From assembly GCF_005239225.2 (NCBI RefSeq), contig NC_133300.1:20015584-20079583 (forward strand): a stretch of DNA of 64,000 nt. Reading direction: 5' to 3'. Within the stretch, counting starts at the first letter, position 1, and each line of letters opens with the position of its first letter. Below, one piece after another: positions 1 to 11,915 of this stretch. Under the pieces are notes generated by a model. That model saw only the letters and a program-made list of their open reading frames with translations, was not told the origin of the DNA and ran no database searches. The translations under genes and the position numbers were made by a program. This DNA is from Populus alba (Eukaryota; Streptophyta; Magnoliopsida; Malpighiales; Salicaceae).

Positions 1-1164
1 ATGGTGGCTTGCGGCGGCGACTGGGAAGCTCGGTGGTAACAGCTGTAATGCTTCTTCTTTTTCTGTGTAAAGACAGTAACCCCTGCGTTTTCTTCTTCTC
101 TTTTTTCTGTTTTTACTCTCGGTTCTCTCCTCTATATCCCTGTGCTTCTCCTCTCTCCTCTCTCTATTCCTCTATTTTTTTTCTTTTCTTTTCTTCTTCT
201 TTCTCTTTCAGTTTTGTTTCTCTTTCAGTCTCCCCGACCTTCTCTACTCTTCTCTCTTCCTTCTCCCCTCTTTTGTGTTCTCTCTCTTCTCTTGTTGTCT
301 CTCTCTCGGTTAGTTTTTTTTTTGTTTTCTTCTTCCCCTTCTGTACACTCTCCTTTTTTTGGTCTTCCCTTTCCCCTGTTTTTATAGGCAAAAACAGGGG
401 AAGGAGACGTGGCTGGGGCGGCCATTATGCCCCCGCCCCGAACCGCCTAAGGGGTACGTCCCCTCCATTCTTCCACCATGTGGCAAGCAAGTGGGTTGTT
501 GGCGTCTTTTTGAGAGAGAGCTGGCGGTGGAATAGAGGAAAAAATCTTATTCTTCCTCCACTGCTTCGCGCATCCAAGGGAAGAAGAAGACATGGGTGCT
601 GTTCAAAACAGCACCGTTTCAAGTTTTTTTTTTTTTTTGAATAGTGCATGAAACGGCGCTGTTTTTCCCAAAACACGTCGTTTCATTTAAATGGATTTTG
701 GCGCCAAAACGTGTCATATTCAAAATCAGGCCTTCAATTTGCGCACGTTTTGCATTTTGGTCCTTGGTCTCGGATTTTTTCAATTAAGACCTTAATTGGC
801 CATAAAACTTCAATATTTATGCAATTAAGCCACTGATTTGACCAAGAACTTTAATTTGGCCCCAGAACTTTAATTTTTTCTAATTAAAGACCAAATTAAC
901 TCCAAAAATCAATTTTTCATGCAATCAAACTCTTCATAAACTCAATTAAACCTTCAATAAAATTTAATTGAGTCCATAAACATCTGATTTTGGACTTTTC
1001 TTTCTCAAATTGAATTTTCTTTGTCAACAGTGCTCTCATCAATCAATAAAATACTGTCAAATGTTAATCTTCGTATTTTTAAACCCCCTCAATCAATTTT
1101 TAATTATTTTTTGAGTGTTTTGAAATCCTTTTTCACTATCATATTTTTTTGATAATATTTTTTG

Positions 1165-1195
<31 letters not shown>

Positions 1196-1228
1196 TTTTA
1201 TCCGGGGATCCAAAAATGGGTTACAACA
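1..1228 (-). mobile_element. Ogre-like Ty3 LTR fragment, cut by window edge
   Basis: Read on the minus strand, a unit starts at 1228 with TGTTGTAACCCATTTTTGG, then runs through an AT-rich part, an 'aattaa/ggtccttg' part, and a purine-rich stretch that is the pyrimidine-rich block at 60-360 on the plus strand. The same opening is found in plus orientation at 3250, and the 'aattaa' part recurs in plus orientation at 22290-22925. This is the look of a long plant Ty3 LTR. Open frames inside it are compositional and show no protein family. Family name is inference from the opening motif and layout. Confidence 0.5.
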
Positions 1229-1854
1229 AGTAGTACCATCATCTTTCATTTTTTTTCCCTTTTTTTTTTTACCTTAACACTTCAGCTTGCTTCCATGAAT
1301 TCATTCCGCTTATGGGTGTTTTTGTTTGTATAAATAGAAGAATGACGAGAGAATGGAGTTGCTTTCATTTTGCTATTGCAATGATTTTTGAAGAGATTTT
1401 TAGAAAAAGTTCCAATTTGATTAATCTAAGCTTGCATCCTGTTTGTTTCAAGTTGCAGTAGTTTCTTTGCTCTTCCTTCTTTCCTTCCACGCTTCTGGTT
1501 GCTGCGTGAATTCGTGTTTAGGTTATTAGGGTCAATAAAAGAGATGAGCTTTAGGGGTTTTGTATGACAATGGGCTAATGTGCGTCTTCTTTTTGGATCG
1601 TTAGGCTTCTAATTTGGGCCGTGTGTGATGGGCTATGGGCCAGGTAACGGGGCTGTGGGTTAGTGTTTTTAGGTTTCAATGTACAATAGGCTGGGCATAG
1701 ACTTTCCTTGATAAATATTGATGAGTTTTCGGCCATGGTTTTTATTATTTGGTCCGGTTTGTTTTGGGCTGCATTCAAGGGTTTGATGGGTTAGGGTCAA
1801 GCATACTCACGTTCAAGAGAAGGGGGGGGGGGCATCAAGTTTTATGTTAAGTAT
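1229..1854. other. No gene seen; TATA-like site
   Basis: No coding signal was found. A TATA-like motif TATAAATAG lies at 1329-1337 on the plus strand, followed by a pyrimidine-rich leader-like stretch near 1470-1500. It could be an old LTR promoter or the edge of a lost gene; nothing downstream supports a protein. Confidence 0.35.
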
Positions 1855-2645
1855 TTTATCTTCCAAAAATAATCATTTTTGTATATTCTATCATTGTAAA
1901 AAAACAAAAAAAAGCATTTGTCTTCCTAGTTTATAAGTTCAAAAAAAAAAAAGAGGCAAAACAATGTTTTTCATATTTTAGCATTCTATAATGTTTTAGT
2001 ATAAAAATATAAATTTTTTTTAAAAAATTATTTTTGCATTTGAATAAAAATATTCGTATGTTTTTTTTTAAAAAAAAATTTGTGCATTTATATTTAAATT
2101 TAATGACAAGCATTTATGTCATATTAAGTTTTTGTTAAAATCAAAAGGCTCATTAGACCGACATACCCAAATTTTAACAAAACAAACTTTGGTCTTTTTT
2201 TTTTTTTCTCAAATAAAAAAAAATGTTTTTTTTTCTTTACTTAGTCTTCCAAAATAATCATTTTTGTATTTCTATCATTGTTATAAAAAAAAAAAAAAAA
2301 AAAAGCATTTGTCTTCCTAGTTTGTTTGTTAAAAAAAATAGAAGGCAAAAAAATATTTTTTATATTTTAGCATTCTATAAAAATACTTGTTTTAGTATAA
2401 AAATATAAATTTTTTTTAAAAAAAATTGTATTCGCATCTGAATAAAAAATGTTCTTATGTTATTTAAAAAAATATATATTTATGCATGCATATTTGAACT
2501 TAATGACAAGTTTATTAGTCATAATAAGTTTTTGTTAAAATCTAAAGGCTCATTAGACCGACATACTCAAAATTTAACAAAACAAAATTTTGTCTTTTTT
2601 TTCTCAAATAAAAAAAACGTTTTTTTGTTCTTTATTTTTTATGCT
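1855..2645. repeat. Tandem duplication, about 395-bp unit, two copies
   Basis: Copy 1 (about 1855-2240) and copy 2 (about 2241-2645) share ordered blocks: 'cttccaaaa.taatcatttttgta', 'gcatttgtcttcctagttt' (1914 and 2306), 'aggctcattagaccgacata' (2145 and 2546), and a closing 'ctcaaataaaaaaa'. Spacing is 392-401 bp. Differences are mainly in poly-A/T lengths. No open frame is shared by both copies. Confidence 0.8.
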
Positions 2646-3249
2646 TAAAATAAATATACTCACAACAAACCATTACTTTGAAGACATTACATTAGAGTTG
2701 GAAGTGTTGATCTGAGTTGGGTTCACTAAGCTTAATATAGGCTCACTAGTGTATCCATAGATATAATTTGAGTTGTGATTAGGAACTTAGAGTTAGTAAT
2801 TCACTAGGTAATTGAGAGTGACAAAATTAACCAACTGGACTTTAAAATGATTAGGTTTGAACCCTCAATAAAGAATTTAATATATTGTGATGAACTCACC
2901 ATCACCTTGTAAATAAATCATAATAGTATAGCATAACAAACTATTAGCAATGAAGACAAGACTGACAGTGCAATCTATTTCAGGTTGGATGTTTCAGGGA
3001 TGATATTATCTTTTCTTAGACTTAACATGTCCCTTATCTTAGATCTCTAAAAAACCAGTTAAAGTTTTGAATAACTATAAGAGTCAATAAGTTATTTTTA
3101 ATAAAATAAAATAAAATAAAAAAAGAAACAATGTCATAATGGAACAAACATTAAGTAATTTTAGAAAATTCATATTTTAATGTGAGAACGATACATGACT
3201 AGTGTATATTGGATGCTTTGTAAGCTAGTTAATTGCAAGTTTTAACAAA
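2646..3249. other. No gene seen
   Basis: AT-rich DNA without a supported coding frame, RNA gene or terminal repeat. Confidence 0.5.
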
Positions 3250-3474
3250 TGTTGTAACTCATTTTTGGGTCCCCACACAAGAAAAAGAGAAAATACAAAA
3301 AATAAAAATATAAAGATAATAAAAATAATAAATAAATAAATAATACAAAAAGATATCAATGAAAAGAGGATGTCAAAGCACCCAAAAAATGGTCAAAAAT
3401 TGGTTTAGGAGGTTCAAAATACGAATATGGAAATTTGACAATATATCACCCGAAAGGAAGCTCGTCTTAACACC
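3250..3474 (+). mobile_element. 5' part of an Ogre-like LTR, interrupted by the Athila-type element
   Basis: It starts TGTTGTAACTCATTTTTGGG, matching the minus-strand unit that starts at 1228; the following AT-rich run and 'ttcaaaatacgaat...atttgaca' block are also shared. The match stops where the gag coding sequence of another element begins (3475). The likely continuation is at 11916-12437, which ends in ACAACA, the inverted complement of TGTTGT. Flanking 5-bp duplications do not match, so the join is inferred. Confidence 0.5.
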
Positions 3475-4761
3475 ATGGCTAATGCACGACAACAAACACT
3501 CAAGGAGCTTGCTGCTCCTAACGTGGAAAATCAGCCATTGTGCATAAACATCGACAATAGTGTAAACTTTGAGCTCAAATCTGGTTTTATACATTTGCTA
3601 CCAACATTTAATGGTCTTGCAGGAGAAGATCCTCATACTCATCTCAAGGAGTTCCATATGGTTTGTGTTGGCATGAAACCGAATGGAGTTGACGAAGAAC
3701 AGGTTAAGTTGAAAGCTTTCCCTTTCTTTTTAAAAGGGGCAGCAAAAGCATGGCTTTTCTCCATTCTCCCAGGTTCAATTGGAACTTGGAATGGCATGAA
3801 AAAGATCTTCCTTGAGAAGTATTTCCCAGCATCTCGAGTTGCCAACATAAGAAAAGAAATATGTGGGATTCGACAATCTCATGGAGAGACACTTTCCGAG
3901 TATTGGGAAAGATTTGAGCAACTATGTATTCAATGCCCTCATCATCAAATACCCGATCAACTGCTCATTTAATATTTCTATGAAGGATTGATACCTACTG
4001 ACCGTAGTATCATTGATGCTGCAAGTGGAGGGGCATTGGTAGATAAGACACCCGAGGCTGCACGCCAATTGATCTCAAACATGGCAGCCAACTCAAAACA
4101 GTTTGGCACTCATGGAGACTTCGCAAACAAACGAGTAAATGAGGTAAGTATTTCTAACCTTGAGAATAAAGTTAATGATCTTACTTCTCTTGTGCGTTCT
4201 TTGGCTTGTGGCAATGTACAACAGGTGAAAGCTTGTAGCATATGCTCCTTACAAGGACATACTTCAGATATGTGCCCAACAATGCAAGAAGATTACATTG
4301 AACAAGCTAATGCAGTTGATGGAGCATTTAATGGACAGCCTCAGCGTAAGTATGATCCTTTTTCCCACACGTACAATCCTGGATGGAGAGATCATCCTAA
4401 CCTACGGTATGGGAACCAACCTCAACAAGGCAATCAAGGCCGACAATTCCATCCCAGTGGATTTCAATCCCAACAGAATTATCAAGCAAGACAGCCCCCT
4501 CCATTCACAAACTCCAATGTTATGGGGTCTTCATCCAATGATGATCTTCGTGAGATGATGAAAACTTTGGCTTCTAACACTGTGACTTTGCAACAAAACG
4601 TCATGTCTTTTCAACAGGAAACAAGGTCAAGTATTCACAACTTGGAGAAGCAAATGGGGCAAGTAGCTTCAAGTGTGGGGAAATTGGAAGCACAAATGAA
4701 TGGAAAATTGCCATCCCAAGCATGGAATCCAATAGAGAATGTTAGTGCGATCATGTTGTGA
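3475..4761 (+). pseudogene. gag: gag of the Athila-type element
   Basis: Encodes the capsid-type gag core (Trp-rich stretch around 3745-3830 with KYFPASR-like sequence) and a CCHC zinc knuckle, C-x2-C-x4-H-x4-C, at 4234-4275 for RNA binding. After it comes a Gln/Asn/Pro-rich linker. A TAA at 3970-3972 cuts the frame after 165 codons, and a TGA at 4759-4761 closes it just before the Ser-Gly-Lys-Glu-Leu stretch that normally leads into protease. Both stops lie in the frame shared by the rest of the polyprotein, so this is point decay rather than a natural gag/pol boundary. The ATG at 3475 fits a natural gag start. Confidence 0.88.
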
Positions 4762-5985
4762 AGTGGGAAAGAACTTGAAGAGAAAAGGTCAAAACAAATT
4801 GAGATGGAAGAAGAAGAAGAGATAGAAACTGAATTGAGTACAAAGAAGGAACATCCTCCTTCTCTACAAACTGAAACAACGACCAACACTCCAAAGGTAA
4901 CTCCTCACTCAATGAATTCCATTTTTAAAACAATTCCACCCTTTCCTGTGAGTTCTTCTAGGTCAAAGAAAGAGGATAAAGAAAAAGAGATTTCAGAGGT
5001 TTTCAAGAAAGTAGAACTCAACATTCCTTTGCTTGATGTTATCAAGCAAATTCCCAAGTATGCCAAATTTTTGAAGGAGTTGTGTACTACCAAGAGAGCT
5101 TTCAAACTGAAAGGTCATGAAATGGTAAGTATGGGTGAAGTTGTATCTGCTGTTATTCAAAAGAATATGCCTTTGAAGCAAAAAGACCCAGGTGCGTTTA
5201 CTATCCCATGTGTTATTGGTAATGCTAATTTCAAAAGGGCCTTGTGCGATTTAGGTGCATCCATTAGTGTTATGCCCAAACATGTTTATGATTCTCTTGG
5301 TCTTGAGCCTTTGAATAAAACTAGCATTGTAATACAACTTGCGGATCGGAGTTTTGTTTACCCACTTGGTGTGATAGAAGATGTCCTAGTCAAGATTGAT
5401 AGTTTGATCATTCCATGTGATTTTTATATTCTTGATATGGAACATGACTCTTGTGATTCATCAAACAACACTCCTATATTGTTTGGGAGACCATTCTTGA
5501 AAACTGCCAATACAAAGATTGATTGTGGTAAGGATACTTTGTCTATGGAAGTAGGAGATGAAAAGATTGAATTTAATTTTCATGATGCAATGAAATATCC
5601 TTATAGCAATGTTTATTCTATCACATGCTATGACCAAGTTGATAAGTATGTGCAGCAAGTTTTTGATTTTGAGTGTGAGGATGGATTAAGTGTAGCCTTG
5701 AGCTATGGCTATGATTTTACCGAGATAGAAAAGATGGAGAGGCACATATGTGTTCCCCAAAATGTGCACGAATCAGCATTGGCTTTGCAATCTTTGCAAA
5801 TTGTTCCCCATGGTAATGTCTTTGTTGATTTAATACTTTCACATAAAAAGCTTTTGCCATCTATTTTACAGGCCCCCGAGTTAGAATTGAAACCTTTGCC
5901 CGATAATTTGAAGTATGTATTCATTGGTGAAAACAATACACTTCCCGTTATTATAGCAACAGGTTTGACAAATACGCAAGAGTAA
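4762..5985 (+). pseudogene. aspartic protease region of the Athila-type element
   Basis: A Glu/Lys-rich linker (4800-5030) leads to a retropepsin-like domain with the active-site motif DLGAS at 5248-5262, followed by the hydrophobic flap and an ILFGRPFL-type closing motif near 5476-5500. Asp-Leu-Gly instead of Asp-Thr-Gly is, as I recall, usual for the Athila group. A methionine is available at 4804, but the region would normally be part of the polyprotein. It ends at a TAA (5983-5985) in the same frame as the RT. Confidence 0.87.
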
Positions 5986-7401
5986 AAACTTGTGAAGTTG
6001 TGTGATCACAAGACGGCCATTGGATGGACTTTAGCTGACATCAAGGGCATTAGTCCCTCAATGTGTATGCATCACATACTATTGGAGGACAATGCGAAAC
6101 CAAGAAGGGAAATGCAAAGGAGGTTGAACCCACCTATGATGGAGGTAGTGAAAGCTGAAATTTTGAAACTGTTAGATGCAGGAGTCATTTATCCCATCAC
6201 GGATAGTAAATGGGTAGTGCCAATCCATATGGTGCCCAAAAAGACCGGAATCACGTTGGTGAAAAACAAAAAGGATGAGCTCATTCCTGCTCGCATCTCG
6301 AGTGGATGGAGAATGTGTGTTGATTATAGAAAGCTAAATCTTGCTACACGCAAAGATCATTTCCCATTACCATTCATGGATCAAATGCTTGAACGTCTAG
6401 CAGGTAAGTCTTTTTATTGCTTTCTTGATGGATATAGTGGATACAATCAGATTGTTATTAATCTTGAGGATCAAGAAAAGACTACATTTACATGTCCATT
6501 TGGTACATATGCATATAGGAGAATGCCCTTTGGTCTCTGTAATGCACCTGCAACTTTTCAAAGATGCATGATGAGTATTTTTTCTGATTATGTTGAAAGA
6601 ATAATTGAGGTTTTCATGGATGATTTCACAGTGTATGGTGATTCTTTTGATAAATGTCTAGAAAATTTATCTTTGATCTTGAAAAGGTGCATTGAAACAA
6701 ACCTTGTCTTAAACTATGAAAAGGGTTATTTTATGGTAGAACAAGGAATAGTTCTTGGGCATGTTGTGTCTTCACGTGGATTAGAGGTTGATAAAGCTAA
6801 AATAGACATTATTTCATCATTGCCTTACCCCTCCTGCGTGAGGGAAATTCGTTCTTTTCTTGGCCATGCAGGTTTCTATCGACGTTTTATCAAAGATTTC
6901 TCGAAGATTACATCACCCTTGTGCAAACTATTAGCTAAAGAAGTGGATTTTGTGTTTGATCAAGCATGTAAAGATGCCCATGATGAGCTTAAAAAGCGTG
7001 TCACATCTGCACCTATCATCCAACCACCAAATTGGGATGAGCCTTTTGAGATAATGTGTGATGCGAGTGACTATGCGATAGGGGTTGTCCTTGGGCAAAG
7101 AATAGGGAAGAATTTGCATGTTATCGCTTATGCTTCCCGCATGTTGGACGGAGCACAATGCAATTACCATACAACTGAAAAGGAACTTTTTGCAGTAGTG
7201 TTTGCTCTTGAAAAATTCAGGTCATATCTACTTGGTACAAAAGTCATTGTTTTTACTGACCATGCAGCTTTAAGGTATCTTTTGAAGAAAAAGGAGTCCA
7301 AACCAAGATTGATTAGGTGGATCTTGCTTTTACAAGAATTTGATCTTGAGATTAAAGACAAAAAAGGTGCCGAAAACCATGTGGCTGATCACTTGAGCTG
7401 A
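5986..7401 (+). pseudogene. reverse transcriptase and RNase H of the Athila-type element
   Basis: The RT palm is complete: the [11 protein letters not shown] block near 6307-6340, the [10 protein letters not shown] block near 6424-6453, and the catalytic FMDDF at 6613-6627. RNase H follows, with CDASD near 7060, an [12 protein letters not shown] helix near 7180-7215 and [10 protein letters not shown] near 7255-7285. The segment ends at TGA 7399-7401, placed between the DHLS and Leu residues that normally run on to integrase. All catalytic aspartates are in place. Confidence 0.93.
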
Positions 7402-8784
7402 CTAAGGACTAAGGATATACAAACCGAAACAATACGAGAGACATTCCCTGATGAGCAGTTGTATGTGTTACATTCCTCTACAAGACCATGGTATGCTGAT
7501 TTGGTGAACTATTTAGTCACCAAAGAATTCCCTCCAGGTTTGTCTACATCCCAAAAAGACAAGTTACGAGCTGATGCTAAATATTATTTTTGGGATACTC
7601 CTTATCTGTGGAAATTTTGTGTGGATCAAGTAGTTAGGAGATGTGTACTACAAGATGAATTTCATTCCATTCTTACCTTTTGTCATTCTCATTCTTGTGG
7701 TGGGCATTTTGGAGCAAAAAGAACGGCCCACAAGGTACTTGAAAGTGGTTTTTATTGGCCTTCTATTTTTAAGGATGCATATCATTTTTGCAAATCATGT
7801 GAAAAATGCCAAAAAACAGGTAATATCACTCATAAGAATCAAATGCCTTTAATGAATATTATTGTAAGTGAAATTTTTGATGTTTGGGGTATTGATTTTA
7901 TTGGTCCATTTCCTTCTTCTTTTGGCAATCTTTATATCCTTCTTGCTGTTGATTATGTGTCCAAATGGATTGAGGCAAAAGCCACACGAACTAACGATGC
8001 TAAGGTTGTTTTAGATTTTATCAAGACTCATATATTTGACAGGTTTGGAATCCCTAAAGCTATCATTAGTGATTGTGGTACTCATTTTTGCAATCGTTCA
8101 ATGGAAACATTGTTACGCAAATATCATGTGACTCATCGGACTTCCACAGCATACCATCCTCAAACAAATGGCCAAGCTGAAATTTCAAATCGAGAGATCA
8201 AGTCCATTTTGGAGAAGACAATGAAACCCAACCGGCGAGATTGGAGTCTACGACTTGGTGATGCACTTTGGGCTTATCAGACTGCTTACAAATCACCTAT
8301 AGGAATGTCACCTTATAGGATGATTTATGGAAAAGCATGTCATCTACCGGTGGAGCTTGAACACAAAGCTTTCTGGGCCGTTAAAAAATGTAACATGGAT
8401 TATAATGCTGCCGGGATTGCAAGAAAGTTGCAATTGCAAGAGTTGAAAGAGATTCGAAATGATGCTTATGAGAATGCAAGGATTTACAAAGAAAAGACTA
8501 AGAGTCTCCATGACCGAATGATTATAAGAAAAGAATTTAATGTTGGGGACAAAGTCCTTCTTTATCATTCGCGTTTGAAACTTTTTCCTGGAAAGTTGCG
8601 CTCCCGTTGGATTGGACCCTTTGTTGTTTCTAATGTTTTTCCTTATGGTGCAGTTGAAATTACAAGTTTAGAAACCAACAAAGTACTCAAGGTAAATGGG
8701 CATCGTTTGAAACCTTTCTATGAAGGTTGGAAGACAGAACTCACCGCTTCTGTAGAGTTAGCTGAACCAATCTATGAAGAATGA
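7402..8784 (+). pseudogene. integrase of the Athila-type element
   Basis: The N-terminal HHCC zinc-binding module (H and H near 7680-7705, the two Cys of CEKC near 7800-7812) precedes the rve core. The DDE triad can be placed at 7894 (D of GIDF), 8071 (D of SDCGTHF) and 8179 (E of GQAEISN). A C-terminal DNA-binding part with the [20 protein letters not shown] block follows near 8545-8590. There is no chromodomain. The stop at 8782-8784 is in the expected place. Open for 441 codons from the first Met at 7459. Confidence 0.93.
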
Positions 8785-10298
8785 GCATGCCACATGTCAA
8801 GCCAATGACATAAAACAAAAGCGCTTACTAGGAGGCAACCCAGCACAAAAAGAAAAGAAAAATCAGATTTGCTTTCTTTTTAGTTATCTTTTATTTTTTT
8901 CGCATTTTAATTTATTTTCTATCATTCTCTTATGTTCCTTTGCTTTTATTTCAACATTGAGGACAATGTTGTGTTTTAAGTGTGGGGGTATTGAGAGAAT
9001 TTTGGTTTTCTTATTTTAGTTTTCTTTGTTGTTCTTAAAAAAAATAAAATTATGTTTGATCTTTTTAACTCCCATTGGTTTTTGAGAATATGAGTATTAT
9101 GTATGAGAGTTAATTGAGATAGATGAAGATATAAATCAAATGAAGGAATATGCATGTAAATTTTAAGGTTTAATTGGTTCAGGGATTGACTTTGAGAATA
9201 AGCCATGTTGACTTTATAGTGTTATACCAATGTAAGCTTTTGAGCCTTCAACATTATATTCTTTGAGTGTGCATTCTTTCAATGATATGTATCTCTAGAA
9301 CTTGCTTCATATCTTGTTGAGATTACATTCGCATTACATATATACATGAAGATGATAAAGGCATTAGGAATTTTAACCATTTGAGCCAAAAAGCCAACCT
9401 AAAGCATATTATCCTTAGTAAGCCCCTTTTGAGCTTGTTTATCTTTTCTTTGCTTTATCCATGTATAAGCCTTAACTTTATATATGTTTTCCTTTCCCCT
9501 GGCCAAGGATTAATAGAGCATATACTTGTGATATCTTATGGAATTATGGTTGGAAATTATGTGAAAGGAAAGAAGAAGTGATGCTTGATGAAAATATGGG
9601 CAAGTTTCCAAAGGTGAAAAACAAAAAAAAAAAAAAAAAAAGAGAAAGAAAGAAAGAAAGAAATAAGTGTTCCTTTATGTTCTTAAGATTTTATGTTGAA
9701 AGATCTTGAAAAAAAAAAAAAAAAAAAGTTAAGCATTGGTGATTAAAGATGGAAAATTTATGTGCTTTGATGGAATATCTTGTTTGAAATATCATTTTTA
9801 GAATGCTCTACTTTCTTTGGTTTGAACCTTCTCTTTTACTCTCTTTTACCTCACCTTAACCTTAGCCCCATTACAACCGGAAATAAGACCTTTTGATTCA
9901 TGCATTGCTTGTAATATGTTAGTAATGGAGATGAGATTGAAAGAGCAAGCTTATGGTAGAACATATTCATTGATTGAATTTTGAGAGATTTAAAACACAT
10001 AAGCCCTAAACACGTGAGTGTTGGAGTGGATATCAATGAGAGGACCTATCACTTTGGCATGGCATAGATTTCATTTAAATCCCGACAATTAATTGAGTTT
10101 TGAAGTTTGCATGTAAATAAATTCATGAAAATTTATACTATTTATCCTTCTTAATTGTGTTCTTGTTTATAATGCATATATTCTTGGATATTGATGGGAG
10201 ATTAGGAGATTGGTCATAATGATTTGATTTAATTTAACTTTGATTTGATTTTACCTATCCTTTCTCGAGGACGAGCAAGAGCTAAGTGTGGGGGTATT
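8785..10298 (+). other. Non-coding 3' internal region of the Athila-type element, two PPT-like sites
   Basis: No env-like frame is visible. The stretch begins with 'aggaggcaaccca' (8830), a motif common after plant Ty3 integrases. The 13-mer AAGTGTGGGGGTA occurs at 8978-8990 and again at 10284-10296, the latter directly before the 3' LTR and so the probable primer for plus-strand synthesis. Poly-A and (GAAA)n runs lie at 9625-9665 and 9710-9727. Confidence 0.7.
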
Positions 10299-11915
10299 TG
10301 ATGCAACCATATTATTTGATAGTTTCACCCACATTTAACTAGTGTTTTGCCTATGTTTTATATATAAAATGCCTTGATATTCTTTGTTTTATGTTTTGAA
10401 GGCACTTTTGGATGAAAGATGCAAAAAGGAGTAAATTGAAGGTAATTGGCAGATTTGACGTTCAGTCGATGTTTTGTGCAGAACATGAGCTCTAAAGGTC
10501 GAAATGAAGTGATTCCAATGGCATTAAAAAGCTAACATCCATACCTTTCTGGACATCTAAGGCAAGACAATAAAATAAGGAAGAGCATGGAAATCGCAGC
10601 TTTCAAAGTCAAATCTCACAATCTGCCAATTCTGACCTTCGGTCATTCCGACTTGAATATCTAGAGCTACAAAAGTCCAATTGATGCAAACTCAATTGTT
10701 TTGGATTCCTGACTCAAAGGCCTATAAACTCTCCAAATTTCAAAAAAAAAAGATGTCATATGAGGGAGATATGAGTTTTCAAAGATGACAACTAAATTCT
10801 GCCAGCAAACAGGTTTCGTGAAGAAACGAGTCCAGATTACGTTCCGAAGCATCTAAACCGACATCCAAGTTTTTATTTCAGCAATGTAGCTCCTCTAAGT
10901 CAAAGCTTGAAGATTTCATGCAAAGCTATTTATCTTTTTTTAGGAAAATAGTTATTGAACTACTTAAATGTAAATTGTCTACTTAAAGGAGGACTATTTT
11001 GTAAAATAGAGATTAGGGTTTCCTAGCATATAAAAAGAATAAGAGAAGAGAAGGGGGGCAGCCACCCAAGAGGAGAAAAACGCCCCCTACTCTAAGAAAC
11101 CCTAAATCATGCATTCTTCCATCTTTTTAATTAGTTGTTCAATAAACATGCAAGGCTAAACTTATTTTCTTGGTTGCAAGGACACGGAAACCTTCGGATT
11201 TCAAGAACTGTGAGATCTATTTTACCTTTTCTTTTCAGTTTATATGATGAATATGTTTGTTCTCCTATGCTTATTTTTCCTATGATTGTTTATTTTAATT
11301 GCTAGAGCGGACTCTAAGTTTTTATTATAGACAATTTATTGCTAAGTTTGATATCAAAACCGGAGTTGTGGTATATGAACTTGTGAAGCAACTGAGTTTA
11401 ATAATTGTAGAGGATCTACGTTATTAATCTTAGGGAGAACATTCAATCAAAGCAACATAAGCAGACAACTTAGTTGTTAAGATAATGAATTTATCTAGAT
11501 CTTAAGGCTGCCATTGGATTAAATCATTAGTGCAGACACTGTGATTATTTGTTGGTTAGGGTTAGTTATACGGCGGATCCGTTAATTAACCAACGTTAAG
11601 AAAAGATAAAATTCAGAATATAAACTGGAATTTCGTTTCAAGGATCGGTTCTGATTTCTATAGGTGGATGTGTGATTGCGACCAAGGTTTGTTCTCTTGA
11701 TAATTTTCTGATTTTATTAAATTTTGTTTGATAGTTTTCTGTTTTATTTTTCTTTAGCCTATATAACATCCAACCCCCCCAAATTGCATAACGTATAGCA
11801 TAAAAATCTGAACTAAATCTTCCTTGTGGGATCGACCCCTTGCTTGCTCTATACTATCTTGTGTGTTGTGTTTGAAGCTAGGGTAATTAATTTGTGCGAC
11901 CGCGACATCGCAACA
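10299..11915 (+). repeat. 3' LTR of the Athila-type element
   Basis: It begins TGATGCAACC right after the polypurine tract and ends near GCGACATCGCAACA at 11915 (11917 is also possible). Inside are a TATA box (ATATAAAA, 11028-11035), a leader rich in GA with 'aggggggcagccacc', and AATAAA at 11141-11146, which would serve as start and polyadenylation signals. The end region has the 'gggatcgacccc' block typical of these LTRs. No second copy is in the window, so the borders rest on TG/CA and PPT position only. Confidence 0.75.

Larger units (their letters stand above)
3475..11915 (+). mobile_element. Athila-type Ty3 retrotransposon, 5'-truncated, degenerate
   Basis: The order is gag, protease, reverse transcriptase, RNase H, integrase, a 1.5-kb non-coding stretch, a polypurine tract and a 3' LTR of about 1.6 kb. 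No copy of that LTR is present upstream, so the left end is lost at or just before the gag start. The coding part from 3475 to 8784 is one continuous reading frame broken only by four stop codons (3970, 4759, 5983, 7399), with no frameshift. Gag sequence, the DLGAS protease site and the LTR layout fit the Athila/Tat group; there is no chromodomain. The element cannot make a complete polyprotein. Confidence 0.9.

Noticed and set aside
9..644. 211-codon plus-strand frame and two overlapping Ser/Leu/Phe-rich frames
   Set aside because: Compositional frames in a CT-rich block that reads as the leader of a minus-oriented LTR; no domain.
10299..11915. Searched 1-3474 for a matching 5' LTR of the Athila-type element
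   Set aside because: No matching sequence was recognised by eye, so a complete element is not claimed.
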